This document shows, in pieces, positions 42,527-53,745 of a stretch of 64,000 nucleotides of DNA (positions are counted from its first letter, which is position 1; each line of letters starts with the position of its first letter). The translations under genes and the position numbers were made by a program. The stretch comes from Agapetus fuscipes (Eukaryota; Arthropoda; Insecta; Trichoptera; Glossosomatidae): NCBI GenBank assembly GCA_951799405.1, contig OX637335.1:18108342-18172341 (forward strand), written 5' to 3'. The notes below the pieces were generated by a model. That model was given only the letters and a program-made list of their open reading frames with translations, was not told where the DNA came from and did not search any database.

Positions 42527-43194
42527 AATCAATTCAAGGAACTCAATTAATAGAGAATATTAAAAAAAAACATTTTGCATTTTTTTTTTGGAAATTTTTG
42601 CTGCTTTCATTTTTAATATAAAATGTTCGCTTTCACTATCTACTCACAAATAGTATTTTTTTTTACAAATTCATGAAATAAAATTTTATTTACTTAGCTA
42701 AAAAAAGGACCATAAATTTCAGATTTCTTTTTGGGGTTGAAAGATTAATGTATTTGTATATTTTCCTTTAGAAAATGTTGCAATTTTGTTGCAAGATTGC
42801 ATCTAAGATTTATAATCAATACATGTTCACAAGAAAAATGGTTTAAGTTGACGCTTACACATGCTGCACTCACTTATTGCGTATTTTAAAATCATTTACA
42901 AAAATTACAACCATATTTTTATCAATTTAGACTTCTAATGTGTACAACTTTTCTGCAAAAAAAGCTAGAAAGATACCTATTATTTTCATTTATTGTAAAA
43001 TAAACACTGCAAAAAATTTATTATCAAATATATCACATGCTTTCTTTATATACAAGTTTATATATCAAAATAGTGGTAAGAATCAATATGGAGTTTATAA
43101 AACTTTTATATGCACACACACATACAAATATACATCTAAACACACATACAACTGTATCATATAAAATATATTATATACTTTTAGTATAAATCAT
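42527..43194. other. AT-rich, unassigned
   Basis: Apart from the Rep-A fragment at 42785-42880, nothing seen. Confidence 0.5.
42785..42880 (-). repeat. Rep-A fragment, diverged
   Basis: Tail-proximal part only: ATACATGTTCACAAG and GACGCTTACACATGCTGC. Confidence 0.6.
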
Positions 43195-43302
43195 TGTGTT
43201 TACACTAAACACAAGCGTTAACTAATAAACTAAATCGCTTGCTAGAGGCGCTGTTTAAGTTTCAATATATTTTTTGTGAAACGCTACGGTACAGTTTAAA
43301 CG
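43195..43302. mobile_element. MITE-G, partial
   Basis: CTAGAGGCGCTGTTTAAG and GTGAAACGCTACGGTACAG. Confidence 0.7.
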
Positions 43303-43654
43303 AAGCACTGATCTCATATCTCCGTATGCAATAATTTATTATAATATTACTATTCATAATATAATGTGGACCAGCTATACTTTCCAGTCGTTTACTTTGC
43401 CATATATCACAGCGGTCTGTATGAAAGAGACTATAAAAATCTAACATAGGAAATGATGAGAATGCAATCTGGATAATAAAATGCTTTTGATACGATTTTA
43501 TCGATCTTTGTCGCATGTGGAAGCGTGAGAAAGATTGTATTAATTTTTAGATCCGCGAAAATGCGTTTTCTTAATCGTCGTTTAATGTGAATCAATATAG
43601 AAATTTTCAAATGAATTAAAATTATTTAACTAATGCAATAAATTAAAATACTGT

Positions 43655-43920
43655 AAGTGTAACTCTGTCGGCATTCCTCTAAGGACAGTGACAGAGCCTC
43701 TGCAGATTTTTCTCCATTGTTTCCATATTGCACAGTTGTTTCAATGCATTCATATCCATCATCTTTTTCAAACATTTCCTTCTTTTACATTCGATTTGTA
43801 CTCGTATATCTCATTCTTTCACAATTTCATCACTCTAATCAAGCCATACTTTTCTCAGTACTCCCTTTTCTCTTTTCTTTTTCAGATTTTGTCTGTATTA
43901 TCACAATTTCTTTGACACTT
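43655..43920 (-). mobile_element. LINE-K 3' fragment
   Basis: CTGTAAGTGTAACTCTGTCG tail, then GAGCCTCTGCAGATTTTTC and AAGCCATACTTTTCTCAG. Confidence 0.75.
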
Positions 43921-44349
43921 AGCTCTCTTAATAATGACAAGAGATAGCATCGTTGAAAGCGCTCAAGATTGGGAAAACTCAAAGACTTTTTCTTCTTTTG
44001 TACTTGAATTTTAACATTGTGAATTCACAAACCATAGAACTTTGACATTAACAATAATTAATTTAAAATACAGAATAACATATAGAAAAAGGTGAACGAA
44101 TAACTCTAACGAAACATTAGCATAAAGGTTCTTCTCTACACCACGGTTCTTTCAATCCTTTTTTTTATTTAGCATATTTAACATTATTCATTTTGAAATG
44201 ACTAGATTTTTAAATCAGGAACTAGAATTTATTTTTTTGCCAATTTCACTTTATGGCTGATTAAAGTAACGAGATAATAAAATGAGTGATGGCTGAATTT
44301 ATGTACGAGGTAGTTTGTAACAGTGGTATGCGGGTTCGATGTCAGTACC

Positions 44350-44468
44350 ACAAATAAATGCGTTAATGTAAAATGTATAAAATAGACGACGGCACTCCTA
44401 GAGATCGCGTAAGTTTAATACATTTTTTACGCAATCGAGGTGCGTTTAATTTTTTTTTATACTCGGGG
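44350..44468. mobile_element. MITE-G subtype 2, partial
   Basis: GGCACTCCTAGAGATCGCG and ACGCAATCGAGGTGCG match the centre and right arm of the 1956 copy; ends TATACTCGGGG. Confidence 0.75.
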
Positions 44469-44847
44469 CACAGTTCAATAGAAAGCCATATTCACCCGCA
44501 CCCAACAACGCATGAAACCAATAAGCTGATGAAAATCGATTACAATTAGAATGTTTGTAATTATCTGAAAATTTAACATAAAGTGACAGGTTATGCAGTT
44601 TGTTTGTTAATAAAAACAAAACATATATTTGCCATGAGGTTTCACTTTTTACATTTTTGCAAAATATTTTTACATTTCCGTATATTATTTTTATACAAAA
44701 TTGACTGATAAAAGTAGAAAATATGTATTAAAATAAAATAAAGTTTACATGTAAATATGTTAAATAGATAGATTTATTTTCACATTAAAGTACATGACAG
44801 GTTTTAAACCTAATGCATACAATAATTAAAAACATTCATAAGTACCG

Positions 44848-44979
44848 AAATCAGCTTAGGAGAAACTAAGTCTAAGCTGATTTTCACTCAGGTGGAAGAT
44901 ATCAACCGAAGAGGAGATCTCATTGAGCATAGCCATTGCCCTCCCCACAGTCATAACCCTAGGTAGGTTATAACTGTGG
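44848..44979. other. Two adjacent hairpins
   Basis: AAATCAGCTTAG (44848) pairs with CTAAGCTGATTT (44872), 12 bp perfect. CCACAGTCATAACC (44945) pairs with GGTTATAACTGTGG (44966), 13 of 14, loop of 7. Confidence 0.8.
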
Positions 44980-45027
44980 TTATGTTGATAAAGTATACTT
45001 TCAAACTTTCGTTTTTTTTTACATTAT

Positions 45028-45102
45028 TAGTTTGGTTGACCACCTATACTGTAAAAAATGGTGCACCTTGCCGATGTCACCGCTAGTTGAGGGAATGTTG
45101 AC
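45028..45102 (+). repeat. Rep-A head fragment
   Basis: GGTTGACCACCTATACTG to GGGAATGTTGAC. Confidence 0.7.
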
Positions 45103-45189
45103 ATTTTTTTTTGTTCATTTTAGTTATGGTTTCAGACCGTTACGGTATGTTAACGAATGAAAATTACAATATTATTCATTTACTACATT

Positions 45190-45243
45190 TGAGGGCTCTT
45201 GATTTGTGATTCACACAAAAAAACGCTACCAAATAATTAGCCT
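45190..45243 (+). mobile_element. SINE-B 3' fragment
   Basis: GAGGGCTCTTGATTTGTG to CCAAATAATTAGCC. Confidence 0.8.
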
Positions 45244-45670
45244 AATATTAAATTATTATTATATTATTTTCCATATTTTTCATTATTTGTCGTTCATGAA
45301 TAACAGGTATAGATACGCCGAAAAATTCACAGTTGAAAGTAAAAACGCCCAAAAAATCAAGTACGCGACCTTACTAAAAATAGTATTGGAATTCTAAAAC
45401 GATTTCAATTCGATAACTTTCATTTGTGTGCGACGTTGTATACTTTTGATTTCATTTTTTTAAACAATCAATATTCTAAAGTCAACTTATAATGACAGTA
45501 GTACGTGACTTTATTATTTATTTATTAAGTTTCATTATGAATGACAAACACATCCTGAGTGACAAAATTGCTAATGATCTAATTAATCATTATGCATTAA
45601 AGCGTGAAAAGTGAAAACCGAGATAACTATAGATGGATCAAAAATTAGTATTTCGAATTATTGCAATCTA

Positions 45671-45918
45671 ATTCCTTGACTTATAGGTTGGTATGAGGCT
45701 GACCACCCATACTGTAAAAAATGGTTCACTTTGCCAATGTCACCCCTGTTTCAGGGAAGGTCGGCAAAAGTTGTGGGGCTTATGTTCATTTGAGGTTTGG
45801 ATTTTATTTGTAAGTACACATTCAGCATTTGTAAGCGCGAACTACACTTGTTGGTTTGTGGGCATACATCTGAGAGCTTTAAATTAATATATCCTTGCAA
45901 CTTAGATTATAGATTATA
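45671..45918 (+). repeat. Rep-A
   Basis: TTCCTTGACTTATAGGTTGG to CAACTTAGATTATAGATTAT, close to the family consensus. Confidence 0.92.
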
Positions 45919-46003
45919 AATATACCTTCAATATATAACATGATCATCATATGGTTCAGTAAAAAATATATATTTAAAAATAATAACAGTGCAATGGTCT
46001 AGC

Positions 46004-46085
46004 GGACAAGGTGATGGTAATTTGAACGTTGTTTGTTTGAAATAAAACGGAACCAGTTCGAATCTCGTCAAGCCTACTCGATGCC
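46004..46085 (+). mobile_element. Third tRNA-like sequence (SINE head or tRNA relic)
   Basis: AATGGTCTAGCGGACAAGG (A-box-like) and CCAGTTCGAATCTCGTC (B-box-like), about 60 bp apart. I do not see cloverleaf-quality acceptor pairing. Confidence 0.45.
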
Positions 46086-46116
46086 TTTGATTCTGAGTTA
46101 CTAGATGCTATTGGAT

Positions 46117-46195
46117 CTATAATCTATAATCTAAGTTGCGAGGATATATTCATTTAAAGCTCTCAGATGTATGCCCACAAACCAACAAGTGTAGT
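46117..46195 (-). repeat. Rep-A, 79-bp 5'-truncated insertion with 11-bp TSD
   Basis: Tail CTATAATCTATAATC on the left; truncated after TAGT. TGCTATTGGAT flanks it at 46106-46116 and 46196-46206. Shows target-primed retroposition of Rep-A. Confidence 0.88.
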
Positions 46196-46206
46196 TGCTA
46201 TTGGAT

Positions 46207-46909
46207 AATTTTAAATAAATAAATCATTTAACATAAGTTATGAATTATTAATTGATAATGCCAGGCAAAAATAGGTTGGTGAATTGCATCCCTCTTAACA
46301 AATGCATTTTAAAGTAATGATTCAAATCAAAATGCATTTCTATAGTTTTAGGGTTCATTTAAAGTGAAATAAAACTGGCTGGCTTGTGCGAATTTTCCCC
46401 TCTCAAGTAAAATCATTTCTTATATATGTAGTTCTCCTTATTTGTATTACCAAAAAGGTCTAATTAGTGTGCTTCTCAAAATTAGTAGAAACATCAAGTA
46501 CAGTCCAGCATATTAGGTGTAATATTATGTATAGGTACTTTACTATTTTTAATTATGTACAAATATTTGTGACAGTATGAAAAATCGAGTTTTCATTTAC
46601 GCTCACTGGAGGTGCGGTTGGAGATTGTATAAATGATTTAAAAGCAGCTTTAATGAACGTAAATTATATTATTTGTAAAATTAGTATGCCTTACAAATAT
46701 TATATCAATCTAAAAACAGACAGGATGTGAAGAATCGAAACTAATATAAAAATTTACATACGGTATGATGTCATAGCATGCAATTTAGTATGCATATAAA
46801 ATTACTCCTAATCCAGATGGTTCGGGTACAATTTCTCTTTGGTGAAATTTTGCGTTGCGAAAAATGTAATGCCAGTGTGACGCCAGAGTAATCGATAATT
46901 TGCTCGATT
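46207..46909. other. AT-rich, unassigned
   Basis: Nothing recognised. Confidence 0.5.
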
Positions 46910-47395
46910 ATGATGGTTCCACAACAAATCGGTCAAAGACAACCCGTCCACGGACAACTCGAACACAAACAATTTGGTCACAAGACTGTTCGTCCACACG
47001 ATTTTTTGCTCAGAAACAACTCGGTTACAGATAACTCGTCGATAGACACACCGGTCACACGGCTGTTCGTCCACAAAACAGTTCGTCAACACGACTTTTT
47101 AGTCGCATACAATATATGGTCCATAGGCAGCTCCATCACAGAAAACTACAATTAATGTAAACTACAGTAATTATAAAGGTTTTTTGTAGAGCAAGTTTAC
47201 TGGGATGGATCTGTCCGTGAGCCTATATTGTATGTGACCGAAATGTCTTTGACCGAAATATCGTGTGGATGAACTGTCATGTGACCAATTCGTTCGTGAC
47301 CGATGTTTCTTAGAGACAAGATATCTGTAGCCGAGTTGTCGTGTGATCGATATGTCAATGGACGCGCTGTCTGGTGACGAGCTATCTATAATCTA
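46910..47395. mobile_element. FB-F second copy
   Basis: Forward units (CCACGGACAACTCGAACAC, CATAGACACACCGGTC-like) to 47135, core ACTACAGTAATTATAAAGG at 47160, reverse units (GTATGTGACCGAAATGTC, GACCGATGTTTC) to 47395. Same core and architecture as the 8-9 kb copy. Confidence 0.75.
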
Positions 47396-47550
47396 AGTTT
47401 CAAGGATATATTCATTTAGAGCTCTCAAATGCATGCCCACAAACAAACACGGTAAGTCGCGATTACAAATGCTGAATGTGTACTTACAAATAACATCCAA
47501 ACCTCAAATGAACATAAGCCCTACAACTTTTGCCGACTTTCCCTGACACA
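47385..47550 (-). repeat. Rep-A, truncated, joined to MITE-G
   Basis: CTATAATCTAAGTTTCAAG to CTTTCCCTGACACA; the head is lost at the MITE-G boundary. Confidence 0.8.
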
Positions 47551-47555
47551 ATAAA

Positions 47556-47675
47556 ACTTTACGTTTAAATTCAACTGCAGCGTTTTATTGTAATTGTATG
47601 GAAAGTAAATCACTCACGAGAGGCGCTTTTTAAGTTTCCATTACATTTTTTGGTTGACGCATCGGTCGAGTATAA
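47556..47675. mobile_element. MITE-G
   Basis: TTTACGTTTAAATTCAACTG, CGAGAGGCGCTTTTTAAG, CGGTCGAGTATAAAAGG. Confidence 0.78.
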
Positions 47676-47954
47676 AAGGAACTGCTGTACAAGATAATGC
47701 CAGTATGGGAACTTACTATGACCTTACTCTTAAAGTCCGTTCATTAACAAATTCACAAAGAAGCTATTAAATATTACGAAAACTGAGATTAAACAAAGTT
47801 TTACAACTAAATGAATATTTGTGAAAGATCTAGAAGACTTCAGAAAATGAAAAAGCTGTCGTGCTGACTAGTGACTACGCCAAAATTCGTGTAACAAAAT
47901 TTTGACCTCGAATGCAAGCATTTAATTCCTATTGATTTTTCTGTTACAGACTCT

Positions 47955-48145
47955 ATTCCTTGACTTATAGGTTGGTATAACGCTGACCACTAATACTCTA
48001 AAAAATATTTCACGTTGCCAATGTCACCCCTGTTTAAAAAAAAGTCGTCAAGAATTGCAGGGCTTATGTTTATTTGAGATTGAGTTTTTTAAGGTTGTAG
48101 GTGCGAACTTATGTATACGTATCTGCTTGTGGGAATGCAAGTTTT
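47955..48145 (+). repeat. Rep-A, left arm of tail-to-tail pair
   Basis: TTCCTTGACTTATAGGTTGG to GCTTGTGGGAATGCAAG. Confidence 0.85.
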
Positions 48146-48152
48146 TTGTATG

Positions 48153-48267
48153 GACATACACCCTGCAACTCTTGCCATCCTTCCCTGTAACAGGGGTGAC
48201 ATTGGCAAAGTGAACCATTGTCTACAGTATGGGTGGTCAGCCTCATACCAACCTATAACTCAAGGAA
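48153..48267 (-). repeat. Rep-A head half, right arm of the pair
   Basis: CACCCTGCAACTCTTGCC to TATAACTCAAGGAATTAG. Confidence 0.85.
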
Positions 48268-48677
48268 TTAGAATTTAATTAAAATGAAGGAATTAAAATT
48301 TAATAAGTCAAGGAAGTTATCTTTGACTGATTTTTCGTGACACGGATTATGATATCAGCGTATGGTGAAATATTTACAAAAGCGGATCTTATGAAGACGG
48401 TCGGTACAATATTCTCAATAATTCTAGGAATCCGGATTCTCAATAAGTATTTCTCAATGTGAGAAATTTTAAATTTCTCTTTATGAATAAGTTAATGTCT
48501 TTCGCAATTATTTTAATTTCGTATTGCAGAATTCAATCTTTGGATGCGATTAAAAGATTACTTCTTTAACATTCTAAAAAGATTTAATAAATTAGGACTC
48601 AAGGTCATTGAAAATCTTACGTCAATTCATTAAGAGCAGCAGCGTCTAAATAAAACTCTCAGAAATAATACAATATA

Positions 48678-48906
48678 AGGATGATTTATTTGGTGAGCAC
48701 TGTTTTTGTGTAATCACATCTCAAGAGCCCTATGCGAACTTGGTCGTCTCTGTAGAAAGCAACATTTCTCAAGCAAGACCCAGTTTATGTAAGGCTGCAT
48801 GGTGACCGGTGGTAAAGGCAGATTAATTTGAGAAATGAAATATATTCGAACCCATAACCTTTCAATCACGAGTCCGAAGTGTTGCCCACTAGAGTACGGA
48901 CCAGTC
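48678..48906 (-). mobile_element. SINE-B, internally deleted
   Basis: GATGATTTATTTGGTGAGCA to GAGTACGGACCAGTC; part of the middle and the B-box flank is missing. Confidence 0.88.
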
Positions 48907-48959
48907 TTAGTATATGATCAAAATTGTGGCATAAGTAAAGCCACTGTTTAATGTGAGCT

Positions 48960-49092
48960 GTATTCAAAATATAAAACATTACCGTAGCGTTAAACACAAA
49001 AATATATAAAGACAAAATAAAACGCCCACTAGATTCGCTGTTTTACATTTTTAGTCAAACGCTTTGGTTGAGTTTAATACTATATTTGGGAA
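48960..49092. mobile_element. MITE-G
   Basis: TCAAAATATAAAACATTACC to CGCTTTGGTTGAGTTTAA. Confidence 0.78.
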
Positions 49093-49107
49093 GGAACTAT
49101 CAGTGCT

Positions 49108-49345
49108 ATTCTTCGACACTTTGGTCGTCCGTTGAGCCCACGCTTTGACAAACTAATGATGCCTGGGCTGAAAGTCTCATCACCACGGTCATTCTTACCT
49201 ACCTAATTCTGGTAATATTTGTATGAAAACTAATCAGCTATTCACTTGTGGCCATCTTGGATTGACAGGTGTTCATACAAATGCATTAGTTTGTCAAAGC
49301 GTGGGCTCAACGGACGACTAAAATATCTAAGAATAGAACCGTAAG
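49108..49345. mobile_element. MITE-E, second copy
   Basis: About 90% like 29886-30125, including CCTGGGCTGAAAGTCTCATC and CACCACGGTCATTCTTACC. Confidence 0.85.
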
Positions 49346-49515
49346 ACGCTCATTTTGATTCGCTGGTTTGGAGCGCAATACATTTCGGGTAAAACGCTTT
49401 GATGTAGTTTTAACGTAATATTTTATAATCGGCTAGGAAGTAAAACGCTCACTAGGTTCGCTGTTTAACATTCTTGTTGAAACGTAGAGTGTTATATTTG
49501 AGTGTGCCTGGTACT
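49346..49515. mobile_element. MITE-G, two partial units
   Basis: AAGACGCTCATTTTGATTCG and AAACGCTCACTAGGTTCGC occur in tandem, directly after MITE-E. Confidence 0.7.
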
Positions 49516-49999
49516 CGTAGAGCGGAGTGAGGCGGGCCACTAAGTAGATGAATAAATGTATTGGGACGGAACACAGGTGGCCCGCTTTCTCTTGAGTAAA
49601 AGGGGAGACTAAGGTAACGTGGAGACATGCGCAACAAAAACAGACGTAACTTTGAAAGTGAAAAAACTGCATCTAAAATGGTGATGTCTATACTAGGTTA
49701 ATAACAGATCATTGTTACATGTTGAAATATAAAAAAAAAATCAAAAGTCTCACACACTCCATAGTTCATGCAAGGCCTGTATTGGACTTTTCATAAAAAT
49801 AAAACTTAAAAAAATTAATACTTTGCCAAGTCTAAATATGAAAGGATGATTTTGACCTCAAAACATGTCATGTCAAATGGATGTTTGATATTAAATATGT
49901 GATTTTTTTGTACTTTCCATTACATAAAGTTAAATTTAAAAATTCAGTTATTTTTTATCATTTTTAAAGTAATTTTGCAATCAAGAACATTATTTGGCA

Positions 50000-50225
50000 T
50001 ATTAGTCTAGTCTAGTGGTTTACTCTAGGAAACTCGTTTATTCAATTCCCGACAGAGCACAAAAAACTATTGAATTTCAATATTAGCTTTTCGCTGATCA
50101 CAACGTGTTAGCTTTTCAGCTTTTAAGGATCTCGGTTGAGAGTTGGCACTTTTTAAATCAAGCTTGCAGACAGTTCTTTAGGTGTGATGCCCACAAAAAA
50201 AGTGCTTACTAATCAAAACATCAAA
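50000..50225 (+). mobile_element. SINE-B, old copy
   Basis: TAGTCTAGTCTAGTGGTT head, TTCAATTCCCGACAGAGCAC, tail CTTACTAATCAAAACATC; heavily substituted. Confidence 0.75.
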
Positions 50226-50640
50226 ATAATTAATTACAAGGTAATAGTTTTCATCGGCCAATAATTAATACACTGCAAAATAAGGTGTGTCTAATCGTCC
50301 CATAATAAGGTGAAACTGCAGATCACGTGCATTAATTGCGTGGTATGCAAAACAATATAAGCATGTTATTAGTGTGTCAACACGAGCAGGAGACGTATCG
50401 ATACATGGAAGTGATCGACATTCTAGCGACCGGCTAGGCGTATAATTTACATTCTGACCAATTTACCAGTTGCACCATTTTCTCAAACGTCGAAAGCGTT
50501 CAACTCGTCTAGAGTGTACCAGCTGTCCAAAGCGGAAGAGCTATCCCAAGTGTGTTAGTTTCTCATAGATTACGAGCTGTCCAAAATGTTCAAGATGTTC
50601 AAAGAGGCCTTGCTGTTCGAAATGTAAGTTAACGTACGTG
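50226..50640. other. Non-repetitive block
   Basis: GATCACGTGCATTAATTGCG and ACGTATCGATACATGG; composition unlike the repeats. Then a degenerate series of AGCTGTCCAAA / GTTCAA words (50480-50625), perhaps another FB-like minisatellite. Confidence 0.35.
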
Positions 50641-50840
50641 ACTGATCCGTAGCATAGTGGTTACGGCTTTGCACTCTCAATCAGCAAGTAATGGGTTTGA
50701 TTTCCAGCAGTCAAACAGTTAAAAAAGATCATCCAGCACTACAGCAACTAACGTTTTTTTAGCAATAACCAAAACGCTTGCTGAGGACTCTTGAGGTGTG
50801 ATTATACACGAGGACAGCTCTGACCAAACAAATCATCCAG
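50641..50840 (+). mobile_element. SINE-B, old copy
   Basis: GATCCGTAGCATAGTGGTTA head; tail GACCAAACAAATCATCC. Confidence 0.8.
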
Positions 50841-50957
50841 ATGTTATTTACAAAGAATACTCGTACAAATCATCCCAAAATTACTGAGATATCATAATCA
50901 ACAGAACAATTTGTCAATTTAACGGCCATTTACTTTATATTTTTTCATAGAAGACTA

Positions 50958-52027
50958 ACGGTGTTATTCTTACTTGTCATATTTCGCCATCGGCCTAACT
51001 GGCGACTACTTAGTCTGGGTACAACGCCGGACTAGACCAAATTTGAAATATTGATTCTCGTTCATAGTGTAACGTAGGAACAGTTGAGCCTGCGACCAAA
51101 TTTGGACGGCTGAAATTACGTCCGTTCAATGTCGTATTTCAAAAAAAAATCTGTTCTAGAGATGTCACTTTATAAATATTATTTAAAGAATAGGGAATTT
51201 TCAGTCGTTTTTAAATAATTATTAAAACAATAACCATTGACAATAACGCAAAAAAAATATGAAAAATAAAAGCAAATAATCAGTTTTTAAATTTGTTGTG
51301 CAATTTATAATTAAAAAAACTTTGAAAACAATTGATTAGCCAAATAAATCCGTATATTTTTTGTGGATCGGGAAAAATAAAACAAATGTAGGGAATATGC
51401 GTTTGGGATGACCACACAGATATGGCCGCGGCGGGCAGGCGGGGCAGACGTCACTATGGCGGACGGCTTGTTGTTTTGTTTGTAAACAAACAGATGTCGA
51501 CCGAAATGCATCTAAATATTTTATTTCAGGTGGAAAAAGTGTCTCATATGTGTTCGTGGAGTGTTGAATATCTTCTTCACTCATTTTAAACTATCTAGTT
51601 AAGTTCAGTTTTGTAAAATGTGTCATATGAAGAATTTTGCCGCGAGCCGTGATTCAATCTTTCAAATGATTTCTTTTCTTTCTTATTTTTTTGTGTTTTG
51701 TGCCTCAAAAAGCGATTGATTAGCAAAAAGATGCTGAATTCTGTCAATGTGACCAAAATGACAAAAACAAATCGCAAAACAAAACAGTAATAAAGCAAAT
51801 ATTTACGATTTAATATTAAATACGGCAGTTGTCAAAATCGATTGTACCACAAAACCCTCTCCGAGGCGGTTTTGTCTTGGCCTAACTTCGCATACATTTG
51901 GAGGTTAGATTTAGGCGGGCGTTGAACTCGAGACGCAAGCCTAACTACTTCAGAAATGTTCAAGAATCAAAATTAAGCAAAACGTGGGTTCAAAGGGCGA
52001 CGAAAATGTCTAAGAATAACACCGTAT
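50958..52027. mobile_element. Possible larger MITE-E relative (ends only)
   Basis: ACGGTGTTATTCTTACTTG at 50958 and its inverted match ATGTCTAAGAATAACACCGT at 52008 lie ~1.07 kb apart. The interior is not recognised. Confidence 0.4.
51413..51495. promoter_or_regulatory. Short CpG-rich tract with forkhead-like word
   Basis: ATGGCCGCGGCGGGC, GACGTCAC and ATGGCGGACGG, followed by TGTTTGTAAACAAACA. Could be a promoter; no exon is evident beside it. Confidence 0.3.
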
Positions 52028-52049
52028 GTGTTCCGTGCCTACGAACTCT

Positions 52050-52252
52050 TTGTTTGCTGTGAACCACACACAAAAAGCTCTCTACACATTCGTTCTTCGC
52101 TGTTCATCCCTATTTTTTTAAGCACGACCCAGTTGTAAAGTAAACCTTCGTTATCTGTGTGCGTGTTTTTTTTTTCAATAATTGAAAGTTTTTTTTTGTG
52201 CTCCGACGGGAAACTCACGACTTTCCATTTACGAATCTAAGTCCAAAGAGTA
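52050..52252 (-). mobile_element. SINE-B, old copy
   Basis: TGTGAACCACACACAAAAAG to TTTACGAATCTAAGTCC. Confidence 0.7.
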
Positions 52253-52424
52253 CGAATCACCCCAATCTCCCCAAGACGTCAGCAGATCAATCTGTCAAGC
52301 CTTCGGATGACCACTTCATTATCTCCTGGGAGGGTCCAAGCCAAGAAAATTCACACGAAGGCAGGCCGGATAATTTTTCATTCTCGTATTAAATTTCAAT
52401 CTCGCGACCAATACGCTGGCAGTA

Positions 52425-52562
52425 AACTTTAAACTCAACCATGGCGTTTTACCAAAGATGCATGGAAATTGAAACGCTGATTAGAGTCGCTGTTTTTGCT
52501 GTCACTTTGTGAAACGCAATTATATCTACATGGGAGACAGGTGTACTGCACTCGTAACAAAT
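52425..52562. mobile_element. MITE-G
   Basis: TTTAAACTCAACCATGGCG to TTTGTGAAACGCAATTA. Confidence 0.75.
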
Positions 52563-53500
52563 ACCCGAAGTGGCATACTAGCGTGGTAATGTATAGAATA
52601 GGGTCAGCCGGCTTGCTAACCGGTGCAATGCACGGATATTTAAATCGTAGCAAAAGAAAGTTTACGTAAATTGGATTAAAAAAAACACACGATGATTAAT
52701 AATATTTCCCACTTCTTCTTTCCTTAACAATTGTTTTTTTTTAATCTAAATGGATAATTATCAATAGCACTTGCTGCCTTTAAAATTGTTCCTTTTGGAA
52801 TAACTCAGATTACTGTCAAAATTTCATGCACAACATGCACGACAGAAGCCAGGAACATCTTTTTATCATATTGATTCTGTATTTTCACTAATTGTGCAAT
52901 GCAATTAAGCTGCACATATAATGTACCTTCTTACCATGTTGTCCCCAAAGCGGTTACAATCCAAAAATTATCACAAAGGCAAGTAGATTATTGGAAACAC
53001 AACATTTGAAATTTAATTGACTCCTGTCATTTTTTTTGTTATAAACAATCATTGTTTTCCCCTTACACAAAATTTTCATTTCTCAATAATTTTGTACGAA
53101 AAGAAAAATCTCCTTCTGGATTTCTCTCCTTTCAAAAACAGATATATTGTTTATTCGAACCTTTTCCTTTTCACAAATATAATAGTTAAAGACATTAATG
53201 TCTTTCGGTCCTATTTCATATATTCATGGTGTTTTTTTATACCAAAGCAAAGGTCTTATCAGTGTACAAATTTCTCGCTTGTATATCGTTTGGCATCTTA
53301 GTGATAATGACCCTGCAATCATCATTAAAATTTATATAAATATTTATGGTTCTACGAAGACCGACTAGTGTGTAATAAAAACTATATCACGTACTTCAAA
53401 CGATCACTGATCTTTTTATATTATGTATGGTTTGTGTATTATCACTGTGAAAAATCTATTCGATCTTTACTAAATTTTATAGAACTACAACTATGCTATG
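52563..53500. other. AT-rich, unassigned
   Basis: Only the SINE-C tail at 52905 is recognised. Confidence 0.5.
52905..52965 (-). mobile_element. SINE-C tail fragment
   Basis: AAGCTGCACATATAATGTA and TTGTCCCCAAAGCGG. Confidence 0.75.
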
Positions 53501-53615
53501 AAAACACTGTTTTATTTTCACTCAATTTATAAATATACACAAATGTTATTGATGTCTCGATCAGTATCAGGTACAATAAAATTCATAAATTGAATGAAAA
53601 GAAACAGTGTTTAAT
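53501..53615. mobile_element. PLE-L ends in inverted arrangement
   Basis: AAAACACTGTTTTATTTTCA at the left and its inverted form (TGAATGAAAAGAAACAGTG) at the right, arms about 30 bp, with a degenerate CCTGATACTG box between. Confidence 0.6.
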
Positions 53616-53659
53616 TATAATTCTTTTAGTTCTCTAAAATTCACCAAAGATCAATGATC

Positions 53660-53745
53660 TTTTTGTTTAGTTCTGTCTGTTTGTGGGCATGCATTTACTA
53701 TTAATTTTGAATGTTTAAATATCTTTGCAACTTAGATTATATTTA
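53660..53745 (+). repeat. Rep-A 3' fragment
   Basis: GTCTGTTTGTGGGCATGC to TTTGCAACTTAGATTATA. Confidence 0.75.
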
